Assembly: GCA_021809545.1 (NCBI GenBank)
Contig: JAKAYL010000015.1
Coordinates: 1 to 33,864, forward strand
Length of the DNA stretch: 33,864 nt
From: Thermoplasmata archaeon
Lineage (GTDB): Archaea > Thermoplasmatota > Thermoplasmata > Lutacidiplasmatales > UBA184
Direction: 5' to 3'
Each line of letters begins with the position of its first letter. The stretch's first letter is position 1. A model generated the notes under the pieces. That model had not been told where the DNA came from. It worked only from the letters and a program-made list of their open reading frames with translations, and made no database searches. Shown piece after piece: positions 22,682-28,909 of this stretch. A program made the position numbers and the translations under genes.

Positions 22682-24277
22682 TCAGAGGAAGCTGACGCCG
22701 ACCGTGATCACCCGCACGTTGAAGCCGTTCGCCTTGAGGGGGGCCACGACCTCCCAGGTCGGATAGCCATTCTCAGGGGCGAAGGTGGCACTCGCCCCGG
22801 AGGAGGGGATGACCTGGGACAGCGTCTTGAAGAAGCTCAACCACGCTCCGGGATAGAGCGTCGTGATGTTGAGATAGAAGGGGTTCACCAAGAAGGGCGC
22901 CTTCCCAAGCAGCGAATTGGGCGAGTTCGCATAGGTGAACTCGCTGACCCCGAGGAGGTGCGTCTCGATGCTCGTGATGCCCCCGCCGCTCCGGATCATG
23001 TTCCCGGTGAGGACGAGCTGGATCAACGTGATGTTGACATCATACCCGTAGGGCGTCTTGATGACGCTGAGGAGTGGGACCGAGACCATCTGGGAATTCA
23101 TGGCAGAAGTCCCCGCAACCACCGCCCCCTCCTCGAAACCGACCGTCTCCCTCGGGTAGTAGCGGTTGTCGAGTGCGTCAAAGATCCCGCTCAGGGCCGC
23201 CTGCTGGTATCCGCTGCCCGAGACGACCGTGAAGGCGCAAGCGATGAATCCGCTGTCGTTCTCGAAGTGCTGGTAGTCGTTCGAAGAGGAGACATTGTTC
23301 CCGATGTTGGTGGGGGGAATGGGCATGTAGAAGGGTGAACTGGAGTTCGTGTAGCCCAGATTGTTCCACCAGGACACGTTCTGCCAGACATTCTGGGCAT
23401 TGTTCCCGACGGAGACGCCCCCGAAGACATCGGTCTGGGAGAGAGTGGTCGCTGGGCAGAGCCCCCCGTTCCACCCGATAAAGGTGGTGTTGATATTGAC
23501 CCCGGCGAAGTTCTGCCCGCTGCCGGCACCGCTGACCGCGGCCGCATAAGAATCGTACTGTCCGTAGATGAACATGTTGACGTACCGGTGACTCTTGCTG
23601 CTTCCACCGTAGCTGAGATTGATCACGTTGTGCGCGCCCTCAACGACCACCGTGGCATTGCCGACGTTGTTCCCCTTGAAGATGATGTTGATGGTGTCGT
23701 AGTACCCCGAGACATTGTAGATGACCACGCAGCCCGAGCTACCGCAACCGTTGACAGTGACCGACAGGGTGGTGTGGTTCCCGCTCGCGTTGTAAACGTG
23801 GACCCCGTTGCTGGTCCCCGAGCAGCTCCAGGTAACGTTGGAGCCCGAGCATCCGGTGGGGATCGGCCCATTCCAGGCCACGGGGACATGCGAGACGGTC
23901 CCCATCTTGTAGGAGAAATTGGCCGAGGCGGAGGTGGAGGGGTTGGCCGAGAGAAGGCTCTCCGCCGGGAAGCCGAAGGGGGGGATCCCCTGGCTCTGCA
24001 TGGAGATCGGCGTGTCCAATTGAACGTGGAGGTTGGGGTGGTTCGCTTCGGCCAGAATGTCCGACTGGAGCTGGACGAAGTCGCTCTCGACGTGGAGGGT
24101 GTGCTGGTACTCCAGCACGGCCATCTGGGAGGGGAGGGTCGTCACGAGATAGGTATTGATCCCCGCCACGATGAGGAGAAGGATGAACAGGATCGCGATG
24201 GCGCTCGCCACGCCTCGAGAACCGCTGCGGTGAAGCCGCCGCCTGCGGTGGATACGATGAGTTTTGGGGGAGCGCAC
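22682..24277 (-). CDS. Pilin-like surface protein with N-terminal hydrophobic helix
   Basis: A 531-residue protein that I do not recognise by name. The N terminus is very basic (HRIHRRRRLHRSGSR), followed by GVASAIAILFILLLIVAGIN (22-41), which resembles the class III signal/helix of archaeal type IV pilins (cleavage after Arg-Gly or nearby). The rest is a long exported, beta-rich, Ser/Asn/Gly-rich domain with many N-x-S/T sites and Cys pairs (GCSGSNVTWSCSG, GCGSSGC) that may form disulfides. The start codon is GTG at 24277 with GAGGAGAAT 7 nt upstream. The prepilin peptidase at 15180-16097 is a candidate processing enzyme. It could equally be a simple type II membrane-anchored surface protein. 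Confidence 0.72.
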   Translation of the reverse strand: MRSPKTHRIHRRRRLHRSGSRGVASAIAILFILLLIVAGINTYLVTTLPSQMAVLEYQHTLHVESDFVQLQSDILAEANHPNLHVQLDTPISMQSQGIPPFGFPAESLLSANPSTSASANFSYKMGTVSHVPVAWNGPIPTGCSGSNVTWSCSGTSNGVHVYNASGNHTTLSVTVNGCGSSGCVVIYNVSGYYDTINIIFKGNNVGNATVVVEGAHNVINLSYGGSSKSHRYVNMFIYGQYDSYAAAVSGAGSGQNFAGVNINTTFIGWNGGLCPATTLSQTDVFGGVSVGNNAQNVWQNVSWWNNLGYTNSSSPFYMPIPPTNIGNNVSSSNDYQHFENDSGFIACAFTVVSGSGYQQAALSGIFDALDNRYYPRETVGFEEGAVVAGTSAMNSQMVSVPLLSVIKTPYGYDVNITLIQLVLTGNMIRSGGGITSIETHLLGVSEFTYANSPNSLLGKAPFLVNPFYLNITTLYPGAWLSFFKTLSQVIPSSGASATFAPENGYPTWEVVAPLKANGFNVRVITVGVSFL

Positions 24278-24317
24278 GGGGAATTCTCCTCTACAGGTGA
24301 ATTAGCAAGGGTAACTA

Positions 24318-24328
24318 CTTTAGGTCTT
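24318..24328 (-). promoter_or_regulatory. Possible TATA element of the pilin-like gene
   Basis: The minus strand reads ACCTAAAGTAG, centred about 45 nt upstream of the GTG at 24277. It predicts a leader of about 20 nt that contains GAGGAG. It overlaps the stop of the upstream Pop5-like gene. Confidence 0.4.
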
Positions 24329-24649
24329 CCACTGGCTTGCGAGCCACTTCTTGCCCTTCCGGAGGGTGCCCCAGGTCCGGTAGGTACGGGCCCCTTGGCT
24401 GTTCCAGGCTCTCCGGGCGAGGGCCACGGCAGGAGAAGGGAGTTCCACTAACGCCGCCGACCGTCGAACCTTCACGACCCGGAACCGGAAACCCGCCACA
24501 GGGCCCACCAGGGAGCCCAGGATTCGGGAATAGGTTGCCGGGGAGTTTGCCTCCCCGGCGATGGTTACACCCAGGTACCGCTTCCGTGCGGGGGGCCTAC
24601 CGGACGAGGTCGATGGTCTCGGAGGACTCGCCGCTGGCGTAGCCGCCAC
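24320..24649 (-). CDS. Probable RNase P protein component 2 (Pop5/Rpp14-like)
   Basis: A 109-residue basic protein filling exactly the space between the ftsZ2 stop and the pilin-like promoter. From residue 22 it reads RKRYLGVTIAGE, then TYSRILGSLVGPVAGFRFRVVKV, a hydrophobic strand, VALARRAWNSQ and the C-terminal RTYRTWGTLRKGKKWLAS. This order (RYL..I strand, helix, strand, helix, R.....GT.+...+) matches archaeal Pop5, a protein of RNase P needed for 5' processing of tRNA. The only standard start is GTG at 24649, which overlaps ftsZ2 by 53 nt in another frame, so the first 20 residues are doubtful. The similarity is from memory and modest; an unrelated RNA-binding protein is the alternative. 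Confidence 0.5.
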   Translation of the reverse strand: MAATPAASPPRPSTSSGRPPARKRYLGVTIAGEANSPATYSRILGSLVGPVAGFRFRVVKVRRSAALVELPSPAVALARRAWNSQGARTYRTWGTLRKGKKWLASQWKT

Positions 24650-25739
24650 CCTTCGATCCCAGGAGGTTCGCTGCCCGCACTCCGGTGATGATCAGGAGCA
24701 CCTTGATGGAGTTCTCCATCTCGGGAGAGGGGTCCACAGTGCATCCCCAGATGATCCGGGCGCGCTTCGAGATCCGAGAGCCGACGATCTCCGCTGCCTT
24801 CTGGGCCTCGCTGACGGTCATGGAGGCTCCGCCGATGACCCGAACCAGGGCTCCGTGGGCGTCCTTGAGGTCGACGTCTCCCAAGAGCGGCGAGTTCAGG
24901 GCTTCGCCGACGGCCTGCGTCACTCGGTCGGTGGTGTCTTCGCTCTCCCCCAGTCCGATGAGGGCCACGCCGCCATCCTTCATGACGGTCATGAGGTCCG
25001 CGTAGTCCAGGTTCACGAGGCCGGGCTTCGTCACGATCTCAGTGATCCCCTTGATCGCGGTCATGAGGACCGTGTCGGCCAGCTTGAAGGCGGCATCGAG
25101 AGGCATCCGAGGCGCCAGTTCGAGGAGCTTGTCGTTCTGGATGACGATCGTGGTGTCGCACATCGAGCGCATGCGCTCGAGGCCATCCTTCGCTTCTTCC
25201 ATACGGACGCTGCCCTCGGCACTGAAGGGAAGGGTGGTCACGCCCATGACGAGCGCCCCCATCTCCTTCGCGATCCGGGCGGCCACAGGTGCCGAACCCG
25301 TTCCGGTCCCGCCTCCCATTCCGGCGGTGACGAAGACGATGTTGGATCCCTGCAGGAACGTGCGGATCTCCTCCTCATTCTCGCGAGCGGCCTCCTCGCC
25401 GATCTCCGGGCGGGCTCCCGCCCCGAGGCCTTTCGTGGCCCGCTTGCCAATGAGGATCTTCCGGGGAGAGTGGATGGTGATGAGGTGCTTGGCATCGGTG
25501 TTGATGGCGCACATCTCCGCTCCTTGGATTCCTTCCTCGGTGCAGCGGTTGATGGTGTTGCAGCCACCGCCCCCGCATCCCATGATTTTGATGTTGACCT
25601 TGAGTTGCTCTGCGAGCTTCGCAAGTTCCTCGTCGTCGGGACTCGGCGCAATAGGTGTGGTGGGTCCCGTGGGTCTCCTGTCGTCGATGTTGCGTCCCTG
25701 CTGGTGGCGTGCCAGTGCCTCCTGCACTATGGATTTCAT
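24597..25739 (-). CDS. ftsZ2: Cell division protein FtsZ, FtsZ2 type
   Basis: Second tubulin-like division GTPase, 380 residues. The N terminus MKSIVQEALARHQQG and the T1 loop IMGCGGGGCNTINR are typical of archaeal FtsZ2. INTDAKHL, GMGGGTGTGSAPVAAR (T4) and GLVNLDYADLMTVM (T7) follow. The C-terminal tail is short and Gly/Ser-rich, ending ETIDLVR. FtsZ1 and FtsZ2 act together in euryarchaeal division, FtsZ2 mainly in constriction (known from Haloferax). The ATG at 25739 has GGGAGA upstream. The leader holds two palindromes directly after the TATA box, which suggests separate control from ftsZ1. It probably shares a transcript with the Pop5-like gene. Confidence 0.95.
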   Translation of the reverse strand: MKSIVQEALARHQQGRNIDDRRPTGPTTPIAPSPDDEELAKLAEQLKVNIKIMGCGGGGCNTINRCTEEGIQGAEMCAINTDAKHLITIHSPRKILIGKRATKGLGAGARPEIGEEAARENEEEIRTFLQGSNIVFVTAGMGGGTGTGSAPVAARIAKEMGALVMGVTTLPFSAEGSVRMEEAKDGLERMRSMCDTTIVIQNDKLLELAPRMPLDAAFKLADTVLMTAIKGITEIVTKPGLVNLDYADLMTVMKDGGVALIGLGESEDTTDRVTQAVGEALNSPLLGDVDLKDAHGALVRVIGGASMTVSEAQKAAEIVGSRISKRARIIWGCTVDPSPEMENSIKVLLIITGVRAANLLGSKGGGYASGESSETIDLVR

Positions 25740-25750
25740 TTTCTCTCCCT

Positions 25751-25770
25751 TGTCTGACGTTTGTCAGCCG
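25751..25770. repeat. 20-bp palindromic element, copy 1, in the ftsZ2 leader
   Basis: TGTCTGACGTTTGTCAGCCG contains a perfect inverted repeat CTGAC-GTTT-GTCAG (25754-25767). It matches copy 2 at 26014-26033 in 17 of 20 bases. It lies between the predicted ftsZ2 start of transcription and the ribosome binding site, so it could be an operator or a leader hairpin. Confidence 0.6.
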
Positions 25771-25783
25771 ATTAGGTAATTGG
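25768..25783. promoter_or_regulatory. 16-bp near-palindrome at the ftsZ2 transcription start
   Basis: CCGATTAGGTAATTGG is an inverted repeat of CCRATTA around GG with one mismatch. It lies just downstream of the TATA box, over the predicted start point, a usual place for an archaeal repressor operator. Confidence 0.45.
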
Positions 25784-25791
25784 TGTCAGCT

Positions 25792-25801
25792 GTATATAAG
25801 T
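25792..25801 (-). promoter_or_regulatory. TATA box of ftsZ2
   Basis: The minus strand reads ACTTATATAC, a good archaeal TATA box. It predicts a start near 25770 and a leader of about 31 nt before the ATG at 25739. Confidence 0.75.
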
Positions 25802-26013
25802 CTTGGCTTTCCACTGGCAAGGCGTCACACGAGCGGGCCCCGGAAGGAGCGCCCTTTCGTACCAGACCCACATTCCTACGGTGAAGAAAAGGCTTTCGGA
25901 GCGGGAAGGCATTGGGAGGGAGTTGCCGGGACCGTTGGAAATCCGGCCCTCCCTGGCTGGGATCCCCCCTGTTCCGTCTCCCTTAGCTGTGTTCACGGCG
26001 GTAACTTGTCCAG

Positions 26014-26033
26014 TGTCTGACATTCGTCACCCG
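26014..26033. repeat. 20-bp palindromic element, copy 2
   Basis: TGTCTGACATTCGTCACCCG matches copy 1 (25751-25770) in 17 of 20 bases and keeps the TGAC/GTCA half-sites. It is 263 bp from copy 1 and lies 27 bp beyond the end of the AIM24 operon. Two spaced copies of one palindrome suggest a protein binding site. Confidence 0.5.
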
Positions 26034-26059
26034 GGAGTGTCGGCCGGGTTTCCGCCGCG

Positions 26060-26713
26060 CTATTCCTTGTGATGGACGCGGGTCGGGTCCAGTGTCTGGA
26101 CGAGGAGGCGCCCTGGGCCTTGAACCTTCAGGCATTCGAAGCTCATGGCGTGGCCCATGAGTCCCCCTCCGAGGGGCTGGTTGAACGACTGCAACTGGAC
26201 CGAGGCGTCCTTCATTAGGAGGGCCCCGTGGTCGATCTCCACCAATTCTCCCTGGGCCAGGGTGAAGGAGAGCACGTTCCCGTGCCCATGGTAGACGACG
26301 GTGCCCGGTCCGGTCAGCCGGTCCATCCAGAAGCCGATCATGCGGCCGATCCGTCCGGTGCCCTGGACATAGAAGGTGTCGTATTGCACCGTATTGGTGG
26401 CGAGGAGAAGGGAGTGCTCGGCGATGTCCAACGTTTCCCCGGGCTGAAGGTCGATGCTCCGTATTTCGCCGGGGGAGAATCGGGAGAAGGCGGCGTAGCC
26501 GGGTCCCGTGTAGGTGTGCATGAAGAAGGGGATTCCTCCCACCAGGGTGCGTTTCATCGTCTGTCCGAACCCGCCCTGGGTGAGCGGACGGATGCCGACC
26601 TGGACGGAGGGGTCTGAATAGACCATGAGTCCCCCCTCGCAGAACACCTCCTCTCCCGGGGCCAGTTGGGTCAGGGCGACCGGGATGAATTCTCCTCGAA
26701 CGTCCAGCTTCAT
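26060..26713 (-). CDS. AIM24 family protein, paralogue 1 (last gene of the operon)
   Basis: A 217-residue beta-rich protein of the AIM24/TIGR00266 family (PF01987). Members adopt a TRAP-like beta fold, and the mitochondrial one affects membrane organisation; the prokaryotic role is unknown. Three GPG-type turns are visible: YTGPGYAAFSRFSPGE, DRLTGPGTVVYHGHGNVLSFTL and VQGPGRLLVQTLDP, together with GRMIGFWMDRL. It is closer to paralogue 3 than to paralogue 2: both share RMIG.WMDRL, the GALxx...V strand and P.GGGL.G...SFE. No signal peptide or membrane helix. The ATG at 26713 overlaps the stop of paralogue 2 (ATGA), so translation is coupled. Confidence 0.88.
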   Translation of the reverse strand: MKLDVRGEFIPVALTQLAPGEEVFCEGGLMVYSDPSVQVGIRPLTQGGFGQTMKRTLVGGIPFFMHTYTGPGYAAFSRFSPGEIRSIDLQPGETLDIAEHSLLLATNTVQYDTFYVQGTGRIGRMIGFWMDRLTGPGTVVYHGHGNVLSFTLAQGELVEIDHGALLMKDASVQLQSFNQPLGGGLMGHAMSFECLKVQGPGRLLVQTLDPTRVHHKE

Positions 26714-27426
26714 AGCCCGCTGTGCACCATCACAACGCCCGGTCCGGTGAGGTCGAGAACAGGGATCGCGTTGTTGGGTTGAAATCCGCCCATTTGCATG
26801 CCACCCGCGAAGGGGGAGTTCATTTGAAAGCCTCCTCCGAAGGGAGAGTTCATCGGCATGCCGGCAAGCCAGTTCAGATTCAGTGTGACCGTGTTTTCGA
26901 GGGCCAGAAGTCCGTGAACGGAGGTCCGGATCGTCTCCCCCGGCTGTAACTGGAAGCTCAGGATGTTCCCGTAGGACTGGAAGACGATACCTCCGGGTCC
27001 CGTCAGTTCGTCGGCAAAGATGTAGTTTACCTCCTGATCGTCCCCCGCCCCGGTCACCCATCGGGCGAGGACCATGGGGTAGTACCGTACCGACTCATCG
27101 AAGCAGACCAAGTGCCCGGAGCGGACCCTCAGTCCCTGCTGCGGGTTGAGGTTAAGGATGCGGGCATCCCCGCTCCGGTCCCGGGAGAAGGTGACGTGTC
27201 CCGGCCCCTCGAACTCGGCGAAGAAGTAGTTCTCTTCGTTGTCCCCGGTGGCGTGCATGCCCATGAGGTGGGCCCGGCTGACCCCGAGAGAGCGCTGGGT
27301 CCGCCGCTGCAGCTTTACGGTGGGTTCCATGTAGAGCATGATACCGTGCTCGGAGAGCACCTTCTCGCCGGTGTTCAAGGTCACGAGGATCGCCGGCGTT
27401 ATGCTTCCCACAGTATCTGCTTTCAT
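26710..27426 (-). CDS. AIM24 family protein, paralogue 2, with Met/Gly/Phe-rich insert
   Basis: A 238-residue AIM24 family protein. It shows FEGPGHVTFSRDRSGDARILNL, ELTGPGGIVFQSYGNILSFQL and DLTGPGVVMVHSGL. It differs from its neighbours by a low-complexity insert near 185-215 built from repeats of MNSPFGGG and MNSPFAGG type, placed before the last GPG strand. The repeat is also visible in the DNA (GAAGGGxGAGTTCAT twice near 26817 and 26840). The insert may be flexible or mediate self-association. ATG at 27426 with GGAGAAAAG upstream, 27 nt after the zinc-ribbon gene stop; overlaps paralogue 1 by 4 nt. Confidence 0.87.
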   Translation of the reverse strand: MKADTVGSITPAILVTLNTGEKVLSEHGIMLYMEPTVKLQRRTQRSLGVSRAHLMGMHATGDNEENYFFAEFEGPGHVTFSRDRSGDARILNLNPQQGLRVRSGHLVCFDESVRYYPMVLARWVTGAGDDQEVNYIFADELTGPGGIVFQSYGNILSFQLQPGETIRTSVHGLLALENTVTLNLNWLAGMPMNSPFGGGFQMNSPFAGGMQMGGFQPNNAIPVLDLTGPGVVMVHSGL

Positions 27427-27453
27427 GGTTCTTCTTTTCTCCTTCCGGAGCCC

Positions 27454-27630
27454 CTATTCGTTGACCTCAAGGGCGTAGCTGGTACCGCAATACCCACACT
27501 TCATGTACCCGTCCTTGACGCTCTCGGAGCCCACTTTGGCCCCGCAACTCCGGCACTTGACTTCCTTGATCGTCGCTCGGCTGACGGTGACTTCTGTCCG
27601 TTTCTTCACGAACTCGTCTGGTATCGGCAT
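27454..27630 (-). CDS. 58-residue zinc-ribbon protein in the AIM24 operon
   Basis: A small gene read directly from the bases on the minus strand: MPIPDEFVKKRTEVTV at the start, then KCRSCGAKVGS and YMKCGYCGTSYALEVNE to a TAG stop. Two CxxCG knuckles at C27/C30 and C45/C48, 14 residues apart, form a zinc ribbon. The N terminus is a short charged helix. GGAGAAAGGAAG precedes the ATG. It lies between AIM24 paralogues 3 and 2, with gaps of 16 and 27 nt, so it is part of the operon and may be the binding partner or regulator of the AIM24 proteins. I do not know a named family. Confidence 0.88.
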   Translation of the reverse strand: MPIPDEFVKKRTEVTVSRATIKEVKCRSCGAKVGSESVKDGYMKCGYCGTSYALEVNE

Positions 27631-27646
27631 GTTCTTCCTTTCTCCG

Positions 27647-28294
27647 CTAGTAATGAGGTTGCTTGGGATCGACGCTCTGGAGGGCCACCTTGCCGGGCCC
27701 GATGAGCTCGAGCGCCTCGAAGGACTCCAACTTCCCCAGGAGTCCGCCCCCGAAGGGGATGTTCAGTGTCCGGGTCTGCACCGTGCCGCTCTTGTAGAAG
27801 AGCGCCCCGAAGTCGCAGAGGACCACCTCGCGAGGAGCCAGTGTCATCGAGATGATGTTCCCGTAACCGTGGATCGCGAGCTTCCCAGGCCCGATGAGCC
27901 GGTCCATCCACAAACCGATCATCCGCCCCGGGCGATTGGTTCCTTTGATGTAGGACATGTCGTAGCGGAGCGTGTTCTCCGCGCAGACGAGCGAACCGTC
28001 GGCCACGTCGATCTCCTCGTTCACCGCCAGTTCGAGCACGCGGAGTTCCCCCACTCCGTCCCGGGAAAACGCCACGTGACCCGGTCCTACGAACTCCGTG
28101 AGGAAGTAAGGGATCCCCCCCACCGTGTTGCGCTCCATGGTCTTCAGAAAGCCTCCGCCGGCGGTGTTCTTCCGGTCCACCCTCACCTGCGGTTCCTTGT
28201 AGAGCATGATCCCGTGCTCACAGAAGACCGAATCTTGGGGACCGAGGGTGGCGAGGATGGAGGGAACTATGCCCGGGACAACTTCCAGATCCAC
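27647..28294 (-). CDS. AIM24 family protein, paralogue 3 (first gene of the operon)
   Basis: A 215-residue AIM24 family protein. It shows SVFCEHGIMLYKEPQVRV (shared with paralogue 2 as LSEHGIMLYMEPTVKL), FVGPGHVAFSRDGVGELRVLEL, GRMIGLWMDRLIGPG, HGYGNIISMTL and LIGPGKVALQSVDP. It is cytoplasmic by sequence. The start is GTG at 28294 with AGGTGA just upstream; a TATA-like GTTTATC at 28331-28339 predicts a leader of about 15 nt. It leads the operon paralogue 3 - zinc ribbon - paralogue 2 - paralogue 1. Confidence 0.88.
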   Translation of the reverse strand: MDLEVVPGIVPSILATLGPQDSVFCEHGIMLYKEPQVRVDRKNTAGGGFLKTMERNTVGGIPYFLTEFVGPGHVAFSRDGVGELRVLELAVNEEIDVADGSLVCAENTLRYDMSYIKGTNRPGRMIGLWMDRLIGPGKLAIHGYGNIISMTLAPREVVLCDFGALFYKSGTVQTRTLNIPFGGGLLGKLESFEALELIGPGKVALQSVDPKQPHY

Positions 28295-28330
28295 TCTGTC
28301 ACCTACCTTCTATTGTAAGTCTCGGGACGT

Positions 28331-28339
28331 GATAAACCT
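28331..28339 (-). promoter_or_regulatory. TATA box of the AIM24 operon
   Basis: The minus strand reads AGGTTTATC, centred about 41 nt upstream of the GTG at 28294. It lies just downstream of the tsr3 stop, so the AIM24 operon has its own promoter. Confidence 0.5.
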
Positions 28340-28356
28340 TGCCACTCTTCGGTGCT

Positions 28357-28896
28357 TCAAGGAGTGCCCGAGCCCGGTCCTTTCGTGGAGAAACGGCGGA
28401 GCTCCACTTGGCGGATCCCCTCCGCTCCCGCGGCGGAATGATATTCCTCCACCAAGACTTCGTTGAGGGCGGCGAACGAGGGTCCAAAGGAGAACCGATC
28501 CAGGAACGTCCGCGCCGTTTCCTTTCCGTAGAGCACGTACAGCGAGGCCCCGAGCGCTTCCGCCGTGTTCAGTTGGGTGAGCCTCCCATAGTGCTGCGGG
28601 TTCGCGGCGAAGAGAAGGGGGAGCCGGCGTCGCACCCGGGACCTCCGGAGGAAGGGGGCCGAATCGGGATACCTCCCGCGGTCGGAGAGGCGGTTCCAGG
28701 AACAGTCCACCACCACAAGGCCGAATTCCGAGACGATGCGCGCATCCGCCCGGCTGAGCGGGATATCGGAGTAGGGGTCCAGGAGGAGCGCGCCGGGAGA
28801 AGGATGCTGCCGTGGGGTGGCGGGACGGGCGAGTCCCAGATGGATGGCCTTCCGCCCGGTGCAGAGCTTCGGGGAATCCTCGCAGGCGAGGATCAC
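28357..28896 (-). CDS. tsr3: rRNA aminocarboxypropyltransferase Tsr3 homologue (DUF367)
   Basis: SAM-dependent enzyme that adds the aminocarboxypropyl group to a hypermodified uridine of small-subunit rRNA. It is 179 residues, a normal archaeal size. Family motifs: CEDSPKLCTGRK at the N terminus, HPSPGALLLDPYSDIPLSRAD, FGLVVVDCSWNR, LPLLFAANPQHYGRLTQLNTAEALGASLYVL and FSFGPSFAALNEVLVEEY. GTG at 28896 is the only sensible start, 13 nt after the aldolase stop; a longer reading overlaps the aldolase gene and is not supported. It appears co-transcribed with the aldolase. Confidence 0.9.
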   Translation of the reverse strand: MILACEDSPKLCTGRKAIHLGLARPATPRQHPSPGALLLDPYSDIPLSRADARIVSEFGLVVVDCSWNRLSDRGRYPDSAPFLRRSRVRRRLPLLFAANPQHYGRLTQLNTAEALGASLYVLYGKETARTFLDRFSFGPSFAALNEVLVEEYHSAAGAEGIRQVELRRFSTKGPGSGTP

Positions 28897-28909
28897 CCAG
28901 AGGTCGGGA

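Larger units (their letters stand above)
25740..26059. other. Non-coding region between the AIM24 operon and ftsZ2
   Basis: 320 bases with no convincing gene. It holds the ftsZ2 leader and promoter (25740-25801), two copies of a 20-bp element (25751-25770 and 26014-26033), and between them a mixed stretch whose short readings on both strands lack the GC-rich third positions of neighbouring genes. It also carries the 3' end of the AIM24 operon transcript. Confidence 0.6.

Noticed and set aside
25772-26023. 83-residue minus-strand reading upstream of ftsZ2
   Set aside because: It runs over the ftsZ2 TATA box, lacks a ribosome binding site, and its third codon positions are not GC-rich like real genes here.
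25803-26072. 89-residue plus-strand reading in the same gap
   Set aside because: It overlaps the end of the AIM24 gene, has no start signal and no recognisable features.
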